This document shows, piece by piece, positions 7,634 through 14,193 of a DNA stretch of 14,375 bases (the first letter of the stretch is position 1; every line of letters begins with the position of its first letter). Source of the DNA: Firmicutes bacterium CAG:110 (GTDB lineage: Bacteria > Bacillota > Clostridia > Oscillospirales > Oscillospiraceae); the NCBI GenBank assembly GCA_000434635.1, contig HF988084.1, positions 6,785 to 21,159 on the forward strand. Reading direction: 5' to 3'. The notes under the pieces were generated by a model. That model was not told the DNA's origin. It searched no databases and saw only the letters and a list, made by a program, of their open reading frames with translations. The position numbers and the translations under genes were made by a program.

Positions 7634-7670
7634 GGTGACCTGCGGATGTCGTCCGTTTCCGCAGGTCACC
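7634..7670 (-). promoter_or_regulatory. 12-bp perfect hairpin between eutT and eutB
   Basis: GGTGACCTGCGG and CCGCAGGTCACC are perfect inverse complements (7634-7645 and 7659-7670) with a 13-nt loop. The 5' arm on the mRNA includes the last codons and stop of eutT, and the structure ends 8 nt before the eutB ribosome binding site. No U-run follows, so simple termination is unlikely. An RNase processing or stabilising site, or a coupling block, is more plausible, and would set the amount of EutB independently of the upstream genes. Confidence 0.7.
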
Positions 7671-8367
7671 GTTCTTTTCCCCGGCCGGCGTCCGCGCGCT
7701 TCTGGATCATCAGCAGATACAGCATACTGCTCATCCGGTTCATGGCCCGGAGGATATCCACCCGGGTCGGATTTCCCTCCCGGTCGCGGAAGGCCGTCAC
7801 CGCCGCCAGCTCTGCCTCCCGGGCAGCGCAGCGGGCGCGGTTGAGCCGGGCAATGGCCGCCCCGTCCGCCGCCGAGGGCATGAAGTGGGGCTGGCCGTAA
7901 TAGTCCTGAGGAAAATGGCTGCGCTTGCGCTGCTCATCCTCCGTCAGACCGCAGAGCCTGTCCCATTGCAGCGGCTCGTCCAGCACCTCACAGCGGATGA
8001 TCCGCCGCGCCAGCTCCAGAATCTCCCCTACAGGGGCTTCCAAGCCCTTGTCCGTCAACTGGCAGAGGATCAGCTCCGATTCCAGCGTGTCCAGCTTTCC
8101 CCGGAAAATAATTCTGGGGTGATCCTTCACCACCAGAAAATCCCCGTTCAGGTGGGTCATATGCTCCGGCTTTTCCGTCAGGAAGCCGCCGGTGAGAAGG
8201 GAAAAGCAGTCCTGCTTCGCCTGCTCGCCGGGACGGATCTCAATCCGTTCCCGGCTGAGATAGTCCCGGGCGGCGCTGGTGAGCTGGTCGCCCTTTCCCA
8301 GATAGAAGATGCGCTTGCCCTCCCGGTTTCGGATATTCGCCCGGACGGCTTCTTCGTTATAGAGCAT
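7666..8367 (-). CDS. eutT: Corrinoid adenosyltransferase EutT
   Basis: EutT transfers the adenosyl group of ATP to cob(I)alamin, making the AdoCbl used by EutBC. The 233-residue product has the EutT pattern LTSAARDYLSRERIEI (about 29-44), the PEHMTHL and HPRIIFRGKLD core (about 67-93), and the DEPLQWDRLCGLTEDE and RSHFPQDYYGQPHFMPS helices (about 130-165). The C-terminal RVDILRAMNRMSSMLYLLM helix is typical of the family. It lacks the CCxxC metal-binding motif of Salmonella EutT: its cysteines (54, 102, 126, 139, 180) are scattered. It begins 3 nt after eutM. The nearest AAGGA is tight against the ATG, so translation may depend on coupling to eutM. Confidence 0.93.
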   Translation of the reverse strand: MLYNEEAVRANIRNREGKRIFYLGKGDQLTSAARDYLSRERIEIRPGEQAKQDCFSLLTGGFLTEKPEHMTHLNGDFLVVKDHPRIIFRGKLDTLESELILCQLTDKGLEAPVGEILELARRIIRCEVLDEPLQWDRLCGLTEDEQRKRSHFPQDYYGQPHFMPSAADGAAIARLNRARCAAREAELAAVTAFRDREGNPTRVDILRAMNRMSSMLYLLMIQKRADAGRGKER

Positions 8368-8370
8368 TCC

Positions 8371-8676
8371 TTACTTCCCGGCGTTCGGGGCCTGGGAAGG
8401 ACGCCCCTTGGGGAGAATGGAGTCCACCTCCACGTGAGGTCTCGCAATGACGTGGACGGAGATCAGCTCCCCCACCTTCTCCGCTGCCGCCGCACCGGCG
8501 TCGGTGGCCGCCTTGACCGCGCCCACGTCGCCGCGCACCATCACGGTGACAAGGCCGCCGCCCACCTGCTCCTTGCCCACCAGCTGCACATTGGCGGACT
8601 TGACCATGGCATCCGCCGCCTCAATAGCGCCCACCAGTCCCTTTGTTTCAATCATGCCCAAAGAATTCGTATCCAT
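8371..8676 (-). CDS. eutM: Microcompartment hexameric shell protein EutM
   Basis: This is the main BMC-domain protein tiling the facets of the shell as hexamers. The 101-residue product begins MDTNSLGMIETKGLVGAIEA, the canonical BMC opening. The pore and interface region VGGGLVTVMVRGDVGAVKAA lies at about residues 38-57, and the ARPHVEVDSILP tail closes the domain. I chose the ATG at 8674-8676 because AAAGGATGG precedes it and the BMC domain begins right there. The open frame upstream codes nothing BMC-like. It lies 51 nt after eutL and 3 nt before eutT. It is the only single-domain hexamer-forming BMC protein in the window. Confidence 0.96.
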   Translation of the reverse strand: MDTNSLGMIETKGLVGAIEAADAMVKSANVQLVGKEQVGGGLVTVMVRGDVGAVKAATDAGAAAAEKVGELISVHVIARPHVEVDSILPKGRPSQAPNAGK

Positions 8677-8701
8677 AGTGTTCCATCCTTTCAATTTGTG
8701 C

Positions 8702-8715
8702 GGGGACATGTCCCC
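8702..8715. repeat. 14-bp palindrome in the eutL-eutM gap
   Basis: GGGGACATGTCCCC is a perfect palindrome located 12 nt after the eutL stop codon. As RNA it can form a 5-bp stem with a CAUG loop. It could be a minor processing structure or a protein site. It is short enough in G+C-rich DNA that chance is also possible. Confidence 0.45.
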
Positions 8716-8727
8716 TCGTGTTTCCGC

Positions 8728-9357
8728 TTACCGCTCCACCGGCGACGCTGCGATCTCCGCTACCGCGTCGGCGAAGGCCGCACAGGCGGCGTCGCAGGCA
8801 CTTTGCGTCCCGGCAAGCAATCCGCCGCCGAAGTTCGTTTCGCTGGGCGGGGCGTAGAGTTTACATAACGTCACATCCGCCGCTTTCAGCGCCGCGTCCA
8901 TGGCGTACATGCCCTCCAATGGCGGGGCAATCAGATAAGCCAGCGCCGAGCCTAAGCGCACGCCCGCTTCCTTTGCCAGAAACGTCCCCACGCTGCTGAC
9001 CGTGTGGGCGAGGTACGGCACCCCCGCCGCGTCCTCAAAGCCCACCCGTTCCAGCTCTGCCAGCGCCGCCTCCATGCCGCTTCGCACCGCGCCGGGGGTC
9101 TGCGCCGCCAGAATGCCGATGACCTCCCCGGCAAAGGGCGTGGTAGCGTTGGCCGCCCCGGCGTAAAAGCTGCGGGCGTATGCCACCTGCACCTGAGCCG
9201 CCTTCGTCGCCGCGTCCAGCGCGATGTAGGTGGCGTCGTCGCAGTCCGTGGTCAGCAGCCCCAGGGACGGGTACCCTTCCGGCGCGCCCAGCTGACGGCA
9301 CAGCGCCGGGGCGGCGTTGGCCAGATACCGCACCGCCAGAACCTTCACCGGAATCAT
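8728..9357 (-). CDS. eutL: Microcompartment trimeric shell protein EutL
   Basis: EutL is a tandem-BMC shell protein that forms trimers with a gated central pore. The 209-residue product starts MIPVKVLAVRYLANAAP. Its first domain contains GLLTTDCDDATYIALDAATKAA (about 32-53). The second contains AYLIAPPLEGMYAMDAALKAADV and ends TNFGGGLLAGTQSACDAAC, which matches the EutL C-terminal signature. Length is close to the usual 215-220. The ATG at 9355-9357 overlaps the eutC stop in an ATGA, so the frame's open extension into eutC is not used. EutL probably controls exchange of large molecules such as cobalamin cofactors. Confidence 0.95.
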   Translation of the reverse strand: MIPVKVLAVRYLANAAPALCRQLGAPEGYPSLGLLTTDCDDATYIALDAATKAAQVQVAYARSFYAGAANATTPFAGEVIGILAAQTPGAVRSGMEAALAELERVGFEDAAGVPYLAHTVSSVGTFLAKEAGVRLGSALAYLIAPPLEGMYAMDAALKAADVTLCKLYAPPSETNFGGGLLAGTQSACDAACAAFADAVAEIAASPVER

Positions 9358-10262
9358 GCCCCCGCCTCCAGATGCAGTCCCACGCCGGAGACCTTTTTTG
9401 TAAGAATCGTTTCGATCAGCCCCGCGATGTGCGCCCCGGCCTCCACCGCCGGGGTGCCCTGTGCGTGAATGTTGGACACCACCGTCCGGGCGGATTCGGA
9501 AACGCCGGTTCTGGGCCGGTAGGTGATATAGGCGGACATGCTCTTGTCCGTCACCAGACCCGGCCGCTCGCCCACCAGCATACACACCAGCTCGCACCCC
9601 GTCACGTCGCCGATGGCGTCCCCCGCGCCCACGCGGCAGTAGCGGACGAAAATCGGCGTTCCGGGATCGATGCCCCTGAGCTTCAGGCCGTCCCGGATGG
9701 CCGCGAGGCAATCCATGGCGTTGGCGGTGATGGCGGCGGAGGAAAGCCCGTCCCCTACCACGATCTGCACTCGGGGCGTCCCGGGGACGGCGGCACGGAT
9801 TTTCTGCTGGTTTTCCTCGTCAAAGCACCGCCCCAAGTCCGGGCGGGTCAAGTATTCGTCCTTGTCCCGGCATTTCGTTCTGACCTCCACCATGCCGTTT
9901 TTGGCGGCGAAGTCCTCGCTGACCTGAGAAAATACCGCGTCCTGCGCCGCCGCGTGGTCGGCGCGGAAACGGAGCATGGTCAGGGTCTTGTACCGCGCCC
10001 CCGCCCGGCCGCTGCCCAGGCGCGCCGGGGTCTTTTCTTTCATTTTCCGGAATTTTTCCTCGTTTTCGGCGTGTTCCACCAGATAGAGCTTCCGTAAGTC
10101 CAGCGCCGTCACATCCGGGACAAAGTCGCCGTCCCGGTACGGGGTGGGCGCTTTCTCCGGCTGGGGCGCGGTCGGGCGATAGTCGCCGCCCTTCACCGGC
10201 GGCTCGTGCTCCATGCCGCTCAATATCTCCGCCACCATGGCGGCCAGTTCCTGTTTGTTCAT
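9354..10262 (-). CDS. eutC: Ethanolamine ammonia-lyase small subunit EutC
   Basis: EutC is the small subunit of the AdoCbl-dependent ethanolamine ammonia-lyase, and it helps bind the cofactor with EutB. The 302-residue protein has the EutC motifs TPARLGSGRAGARYKT (about 78-93), the QIVVGDGLSSAAITAN segment and FVRYCRVGAGDAIGD, with ISxxP-like SAYITYRPRTGVSESARTVVSNIH late in the chain. Residues 1-17 (MNKQELAAMVAEILSGM) form an amphipathic helix followed by a Pro/Gly-rich linker to about residue 45, a textbook encapsulation peptide. The first residues of EutC are known to target cargo to the compartment in Salmonella. A GAGGGGAGAGG tract precedes the ATG. It is 13 nt after eutA and overlaps eutL by 4 nt. 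Confidence 0.96.
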   Translation of the reverse strand: MNKQELAAMVAEILSGMEHEPPVKGGDYRPTAPQPEKAPTPYRDGDFVPDVTALDLRKLYLVEHAENEEKFRKMKEKTPARLGSGRAGARYKTLTMLRFRADHAAAQDAVFSQVSEDFAAKNGMVEVRTKCRDKDEYLTRPDLGRCFDEENQQKIRAAVPGTPRVQIVVGDGLSSAAITANAMDCLAAIRDGLKLRGIDPGTPIFVRYCRVGAGDAIGDVTGCELVCMLVGERPGLVTDKSMSAYITYRPRTGVSESARTVVSNIHAQGTPAVEAGAHIAGLIETILTKKVSGVGLHLEAGA

Positions 10263-10275
10263 ATGCCTCTCCCCT

Positions 10276-11628
10276 CTATTTTCCGAGAACCAGAGTCTTT
10301 ACCACCACCGGTAGGGCTGGCCCCACCGGGGCACCCACGTCCAGATAGCTGCCCTCGCTCACCTTCACCCGGTCGATGCACAGAATTTCCGCGTTGGGGC
10401 CGAGACGAAGCGCCAGCGCCTGTCCCAGCGCCTTGGCCATGTCCTGTTCCAGACAGATCAGCGCGTTTCCGCCCGTACCCGCCGCGATTTCCTCCGCCAT
10501 CGCCGCCACCTCCCGGTAGCCCGGAGAATTCACCCCCGGAAACGCCAGAATGGCACTGTCCTCCTGCTTGCTCAGCTCCCGGCGGATGGTCTCCCGGGAA
10601 ATGTCCGCCAGCGACACCACCGGGACGTTTTTCAGCGGGAACGGGACGTTCTGATGGAACACGGTGCTTCCGGACAGCTGGGCGCTGTGGCAGCCCGCGC
10701 CGATGACCGTGGCGCGGATAGTCTCGCTTCCCAGCGTGAATTCTCCCCCGCAAAGCCTGCTTTCCCGGATAGTCTGTCCCAGAATCGGCCCAATATCGCC
10801 GAATTCCAGCCATGGAAGCTCTTTTTCGATGCAGTCCGCCACGCCGCCGGAGAAGGAAATGACCAGTTCCTTTTCCCGGCAGGGGTCAAACCGCCCCGCT
10901 TCCCGGGTGGTCAGCTGCTCCAGCAGGGGCGTTTCCTCCCGCAGACCCGCCGCCATTTCCAGCGCCTGCGTCAGAATTTCGGCCACGGGTTTCACCTGCC
11001 CGGGGCTTGCCTTGTCCCCCGGTTTCAAGCCGCACAGCCCGGTCAGCACCGGGGAAACGTAGGTGACGGTGCCGCCGCCGTCAAATTTCAGCAGCCGCCC
11101 GCCCACGTTCAGGCAGCCGGTTCTCTCGATTTTCCCGTCGCGGATCAAGGCTAAATTGCTAGTTCCGCCGCCGATGTCCATGTGCAGCACCGTTTTTCCT
11201 GTCCGCTGGGAGTAGTCCACCGCCCCCGCGCCCTTGGCGGCAAGCACGCTTTCCAGATCGGGGCCAGCTGTCGCCACCACGAACTCTCCGGCAAAGTCCG
11301 ACAGGGCGTCCAGCACCGCCCGGGCGTTTTCCTTGCGGCTGGTCTCCCCCGTGATGATGATGGCGCCGGTATCCACGCTTTCCCGGCGGATGCCCGCCTT
11401 CCGGTATTCCTCCGCCACCAGCTCCCGCAGCGCCCCGGCATCCACGTGACTTTCGTCCAGCAGGGGGGTAAAATACACCGGACTGCGGTAGCGGATGTCC
11501 CGCCGGGCGATCTCCATTTCCGGCACCGCAAAGCCCGACGCTTTGTTTTCCACCGTCAGCTCCGAGAAGATCATCTGGGTGGAAGTGGTTCCCACGTCCA
11601 GCCCCACGCTTCGCAGAATATCAGACAC
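10276..11628 (-). CDS. eutA: Ethanolamine ammonia-lyase reactivating factor EutA
   Basis: EutA is an actin/Hsp70-fold ATPase that releases damaged cobalamin from inactivated EutBC so that fresh AdoCbl can bind. The 450-residue product has the phosphate-1 loop GLDVGTTSTQ at residues 9-18 and the phosphate-2 motif DIGGGTSN at 151-158, then the adenosine-region glycines in the C-terminal half. The length matches the family. The start is a GTG at 11626-11628, preceded by AGAGGTGA, and it overlaps the end of eutG by 8 nt. The operon places it after the alcohol dehydrogenase and directly before eutC rather than before eutB. Confidence 0.95.
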   Translation of the reverse strand: MSDILRSVGLDVGTTSTQMIFSELTVENKASGFAVPEMEIARRDIRYRSPVYFTPLLDESHVDAGALRELVAEEYRKAGIRRESVDTGAIIITGETSRKENARAVLDALSDFAGEFVVATAGPDLESVLAAKGAGAVDYSQRTGKTVLHMDIGGGTSNLALIRDGKIERTGCLNVGGRLLKFDGGGTVTYVSPVLTGLCGLKPGDKASPGQVKPVAEILTQALEMAAGLREETPLLEQLTTREAGRFDPCREKELVISFSGGVADCIEKELPWLEFGDIGPILGQTIRESRLCGGEFTLGSETIRATVIGAGCHSAQLSGSTVFHQNVPFPLKNVPVVSLADISRETIRRELSKQEDSAILAFPGVNSPGYREVAAMAEEIAAGTGGNALICLEQDMAKALGQALALRLGPNAEILCIDRVKVSEGSYLDVGAPVGPALPVVVKTLVLGK

Positions 11629-12703
11629 GGCCGGTCACCTCTTCCAGAATCCGCCGCACCAGAAAATCCTCCACTTCCATGGGATTCGTCTTGCAGCAGG
11701 GGTCTTCCAGCGCCGCCTTTACGATCTGCTCCGCATTGCGCCACACCGACCGGGGGTCAACCCCCGCCTGCGCCAGGGTCTCCGGAAGGTTCAGCTCCCG
11801 ACGCAGGCGCACAAGGCCGTTTTTCAGGTTCCGCACGGCGATGGTGTCGGCGCTGCCGCCGATGCCCGCGGCTCTCGCCAGCTCGGCGTACTTCTTCGCT
11901 GCCACATGGGCGTTGCAGGTGATCACCGAAGGCAGCAGAATGGCGTTCAGCCGCCCATGGGGAACGTGGAACAGCCCGCCCAGACTATGCGCCATGGCGT
12001 GGCACAGCCCCAGCCCTGCCTGCGTGAAGGCAATGCCCGCCATGGTCGCCGCCTGATGCACTTTCAGCCGCACGTCCTTCCGCCCCGCATAGGAGGCCGG
12101 GAGGGCGGCAAAGGCGCTGCTGAACGCCTCCCGGGCATACAAGTCCGTCATGGCCCCCGCGTTTTTTGCCGCGTAGGCTTCCACCGCGTGGCTCAGGGCG
12201 TCGAACCCCGTCTCGGCGATCAGCCCCTTGGGCAGCTCCTGCAAAAGGTCGCTGTCCAGAATCGCCGCGTCGGGGCGCAGACGCTTGTCCACCAACGGGT
12301 GCTTGACCTTGTTGTGGGTCAGGATGGCAAAATCCGTCACCTCCGAGCCGGAGCCGGAGGTCGTGGGGATGGCGACCAGCTTGTAGTTTCCCTTCGCGAA
12401 ATAGGCCATGGCCTTGGCGCAGTCCATGGCGCTGCCCCCGCCCAGCGCTACCAGCAGATCGGGGGCGAATTCCTTCAGCCGCGCCGTTCCCTCCGCCGCC
12501 AGCTCCACCGATGGGTCGGGCTGCACCTTGTCAAAGAACTCCACCTGGGCGCATTTTGCCGTCTGGGCGATCCGCTGCGCCGTGCCGTTTTTCATGAAAA
12601 ACGGGTCCGTCACCAGCATCAGCCGCTGGCCGCCCATCCCCGCCAGCGCCGAAACCGCGCCGGGGCCGGAATAGATCGTGGTCTTACACTGAAACTCCTC
12701 CAT
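11621..12703 (-). CDS. eutG: Iron-dependent alcohol dehydrogenase, EutG/PduQ type
   Basis: This enzyme reduces acetaldehyde to ethanol with NADH, regenerating NAD+ for EutE within the microcompartment. The 360-residue protein has the NAD-binding GGGSAMDCAKAM motif (about 94-105), IPTTSGSGSEVT, and the iron-site segments FDALSHAVEAY and CHAMAHSLGGLFHVPHG. Its overall pattern is closer to PduQ/EutG than to fused AdhE. The C-terminal MEVEDFLVRRILEEVTGRV helix is hydrophobic on one face. The start at 12701-12703 has AAAGGCGG upstream. An earlier in-frame ATG adds residues encoded in the A+T-rich promoter region and is not credible. It is the first gene of the operon. Confidence 0.93.
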   Translation of the reverse strand: MEEFQCKTTIYSGPGAVSALAGMGGQRLMLVTDPFFMKNGTAQRIAQTAKCAQVEFFDKVQPDPSVELAAEGTARLKEFAPDLLVALGGGSAMDCAKAMAYFAKGNYKLVAIPTTSGSGSEVTDFAILTHNKVKHPLVDKRLRPDAAILDSDLLQELPKGLIAETGFDALSHAVEAYAAKNAGAMTDLYAREAFSSAFAALPASYAGRKDVRLKVHQAATMAGIAFTQAGLGLCHAMAHSLGGLFHVPHGRLNAILLPSVITCNAHVAAKKYAELARAAGIGGSADTIAVRNLKNGLVRLRRELNLPETLAQAGVDPRSVWRNAEQIVKAALEDPCCKTNPMEVEDFLVRRILEEVTGRV

Positions 12704-12829
12704 AAATATGCACCGCCTTTTCAGCGCTAGTATTTCCCATGGAACGAAAAACATGTATTGCCAAAAATAAAAAAAAGAGATAGTCAAATCAAAACAAATG
12801 TGTTATGATAAGGAGACGAGGTGAATGTT
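12704..12829. promoter_or_regulatory. Divergent intergenic region driving the eut operon and the ruvC unit
   Basis: This stretch is much richer in A+T than the surrounding genes and must hold the promoters of both units. For the leftward eut operon the best I can see on the minus strand is TTGATT, a 17-nt T-rich spacer and TATTTT (about 12767-12795), a weak match. Because the leader is under 130 nt, there is no room for a cobalamin riboswitch, and I see no paired EutV-type antiterminator hairpins. The eut regulator and its site are therefore not identifiable from this window. Confidence 0.55.
12781..12809 (+). promoter_or_regulatory. Probable promoter of the small ORF-ruvC unit
   Basis: TAGTCA (12781-12786, four of six matches to the -35 consensus) and TATGAT (12804-12809, five of six) are 17 nt apart, and TGT just before the -10 makes it an extended -10 box. 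Transcription would start near 12816, leaving a very short leader with GAGGTG (12818-12823) as ribosome binding site for the ATG at 12830. Confidence 0.65.
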
Positions 12830-12979
12830 ATGGAGCAAACCGATGAAACCGTGCAGCCCAAGGAAGAAGGCTATGTCCCCCGCCCGAAATGGCAGCTGTG
12901 GGCAGCCCGGGTCGGGCTTGTGCTTTTTCTTCTGCTGGTGATCGCCCAGATCATCAACCTTGCCGGAGGACGGTTCTGA
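12830..12979 (+). CDS. Small single-pass membrane peptide (49 residues) upstream of ruvC
   Basis: I do not recognise this gene. It codes a 49-residue peptide with a charged, proline-containing first half (MEQTDETVQPKEEGYVPRPK) and one hydrophobic segment at about residues 28-45 (VGLVLFLLLVIAQIINLA), ending GGRF. The charges suggest a single transmembrane helix, with the orientation unclear. GAGGTG lies 6 nt before the ATG, and an in-frame GTG nine bases earlier would consume that site. Its stop overlaps the ruvC start (TGATG), and the ruvC ribosome binding site GGAGGA lies in its last codons, so the two are translationally coupled. Good signals and the tight overlap argue that it is real. Confidence 0.75.
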   Translation: MEQTDETVQPKEEGYVPRPKWQLWAARVGLVLFLLLVIAQIINLAGGRF

Positions 12980-13485
12980 TGAAGATTCTGGGAATCGACC
13001 CCGGCTACGGCATTACGGGCTTCGGCCTGATCGACGCCCAGCGTGGGCAGTACCGTCTGCTGGGCTGCGGCGCCATCACCACGCCCCCCAATACGGATTT
13101 TCCATGGCGGCTTGAGGTTATTTACAACGACATGACCCAGCTGCTGCAAACGGCACAGCCGGAGGCGGTGGCCATCGAGGAGCTGTTCTTCGGCCAGAAC
13201 GTCACCACGGGTATCAATGTCGCCCAGAGCCGGGGGGTCATTCTGCTGGCCATCCATCAGGCGGGGCTGCCCATTTTTGAATACAAGCCCATGCAGGTCA
13301 AGCAGGCCGTGGTGGGCTACGGCAACGCCAGCAAGCATCAGGTGCAGGACATGACCAAGCGTTTACTCCATTTGCAGGCCATGCCCAAGCCCGACGACGC
13401 CGCCGACGCCATCGCCATCGCCCTGTGCCACGCCCGTTCGGCAACCTCCCTGCTTGCCCGGGCGGAGAAGCAGGCGGAAAGGTAA
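12979..13485 (+). CDS. ruvC: Holliday junction resolvase RuvC
   Basis: RuvC is the endonuclease that cuts Holliday junctions symmetrically after RuvAB branch migration. It is a 168-residue protein of normal length. The RNase H-fold acidic residues are present: Asp7 in GIDPGYG, Glu67 in VAIEELFFGQN, and Asp140 and Asp143 in PKPDDAADAIAIALCH. The basic patch around YKPMQVKQAVVGYGNASKHQV is also conserved. The ATG at 12979 shares a base with the stop of the small upstream gene. The ORF extends 30 codons further upstream, but in the wrong frame for that gene and without a ribosome binding site. ruvA follows after an intruding gene. Confidence 0.97.
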   Translation: MKILGIDPGYGITGFGLIDAQRGQYRLLGCGAITTPPNTDFPWRLEVIYNDMTQLLQTAQPEAVAIEELFFGQNVTTGINVAQSRGVILLAIHQAGLPIFEYKPMQVKQAVVGYGNASKHQVQDMTKRLLHLQAMPKPDDAADAIAIALCHARSATSLLARAEKQAER

Positions 13486-13496
13486 ATCGGAATTTG
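13484..13496 (+). repeat. Left arm of an inverted repeat flanking the P-loop gene
   Basis: AAATCGGAATTTG begins in the ruvC stop codon. It is the inverse complement of 14181-14193 with 12 of 13 positions matching. The pair brackets the A+T-rich gene between ruvC and ruvA. It could be the end of a small inserted cassette, but no transposase or clear target-site duplication is visible. Confidence 0.45.
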
Positions 13497-13514
13497 ACGG
13501 AGGTGAAATAGCAG

Positions 13515-14180
13515 ATGAAAATTGAGAACAACATTCTAAAACATTATCTCAAAAATGTATACTTTATTACAGGTACAGCCTACGCGGGAAAGTCAACTAC
13601 AGTAAAAATGCTTGCTGAACGATATGATATGGTTTTCTGCGGAGAAAACTATCATTCAAAGGTATCGGATGCTGTAGCAACACCAGATGCTCAGCCTGAT
13701 ATTTGCTTTTTGAAAACCCTAACTGATTGGAAAGAATTTGTTACTCGGACTCCCGAGGAGTATGAGCGTTGGATTTATAGCACATCAAAAGAAGCGGCAG
13801 AATTTGAGGTTGCAGAACTCATTTCGATATCACAGGATAGGAAAGTTATCGTTGATACGAATATTCCTGTTGGTATTCTTAAAGAAATATCCAACTACAA
13901 TCATGTCGCTGTTATGCTCTCCCCTTTGTCTATGAGTGTTGACCGTTTCTTTGACCGAAGCGACCCTGAAAAGCAATTTCTTCTCAATGTTATCGAGAGT
14001 TGTGAAGATTCAAAAACGGTTATGGAGAATTATAGGCGAGGTCTGGAACTTATCAATGGTCAAAAGCACTATGATGAATATACCAACAGCGGTTTTTTTA
14101 CGGTAGTTCGGCAAGATACGCAGAAAGACACAAGAGAAGAAATTTGTGAGATAATTGCCAGACACTTTGGTTTGATTTGA
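13515..14180 (+). CDS. P-loop ATPase/kinase-like protein, probable horizontal acquisition
   Basis: This 221-residue cytosolic protein has a Walker A motif GTAYAGKST at residues 20-28 and a possible Walker B strand VIVDTN at about 111-116. A RFFDRSD segment (144-150) could form an arginine-bearing lid, as in small-molecule or nucleotide kinases. I cannot name its substrate. GGAGGTG lies 9 nt before the ATG. The coding sequence is clearly richer in A+T than its neighbours: in a sample at 13561-13620, 25 of 60 bases are G or C, against 42 of 60 in ruvC at 13021-13080. It interrupts the usual ruvC-ruvA order and is bracketed by short inverted repeats, which fits recent insertion. Alternatives are an NMP-kinase-like, resistance-type or defence-associated ATPase. 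Confidence 0.85.
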   Translation: MKIENNILKHYLKNVYFITGTAYAGKSTTVKMLAERYDMVFCGENYHSKVSDAVATPDAQPDICFLKTLTDWKEFVTRTPEEYERWIYSTSKEAAEFEVAELISISQDRKVIVDTNIPVGILKEISNYNHVAVMLSPLSMSVDRFFDRSDPEKQFLLNVIESCEDSKTVMENYRRGLELINGQKHYDEYTNSGFFTVVRQDTQKDTREEICEIIARHFGLI

Positions 14181-14193
14181 CAAATTCCGGTTT
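14181..14193 (+). repeat. Right arm of an inverted repeat flanking the P-loop gene
   Basis: CAAATTCCGGTTT begins right after the stop codon of the P-loop gene and matches the inverse complement of 13484-13496 at 12 of 13 positions, including nine consecutive bases. The remaining 77 bases before ruvA show no gene or terminator that I can recognise. Confidence 0.45.

Noticed and set aside
9358..9711. Upstream extension of the eutL frame into eutC
   Set aside because: It has no shell-like sequence. The ATG that overlaps the eutC stop gives the correct EutL N-terminus.
2466..12730. Several long plus-strand open frames opposite the eut genes (for example 2466-3422, 6426-7607, 11495-12730)
   Set aside because: All are antisense to well-recognised eut genes and give low-complexity His/Arg/Gly-rich products, as expected from codon bias in G+C-rich DNA.
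12704..12787. N-terminal extension of eutG
   Set aside because: It would be encoded by the A+T-rich promoter region with no ribosome binding site. The ATG at 12701-12703 has AAAGGCGG and matches the family start.
12704..12829. Cobalamin riboswitch or EutV antiterminator before eutG
   Set aside because: The region is too short and lacks a B12-box or paired hairpins with a terminator U-tract.
13492..14181. 7-bp direct repeat ATTTGAC on both sides of the P-loop gene as a target-site duplication
   Set aside because: The copies lie inside or across the inverted repeat arms and the right copy overlaps the gene's end, so they do not have the outer position expected of a duplication.
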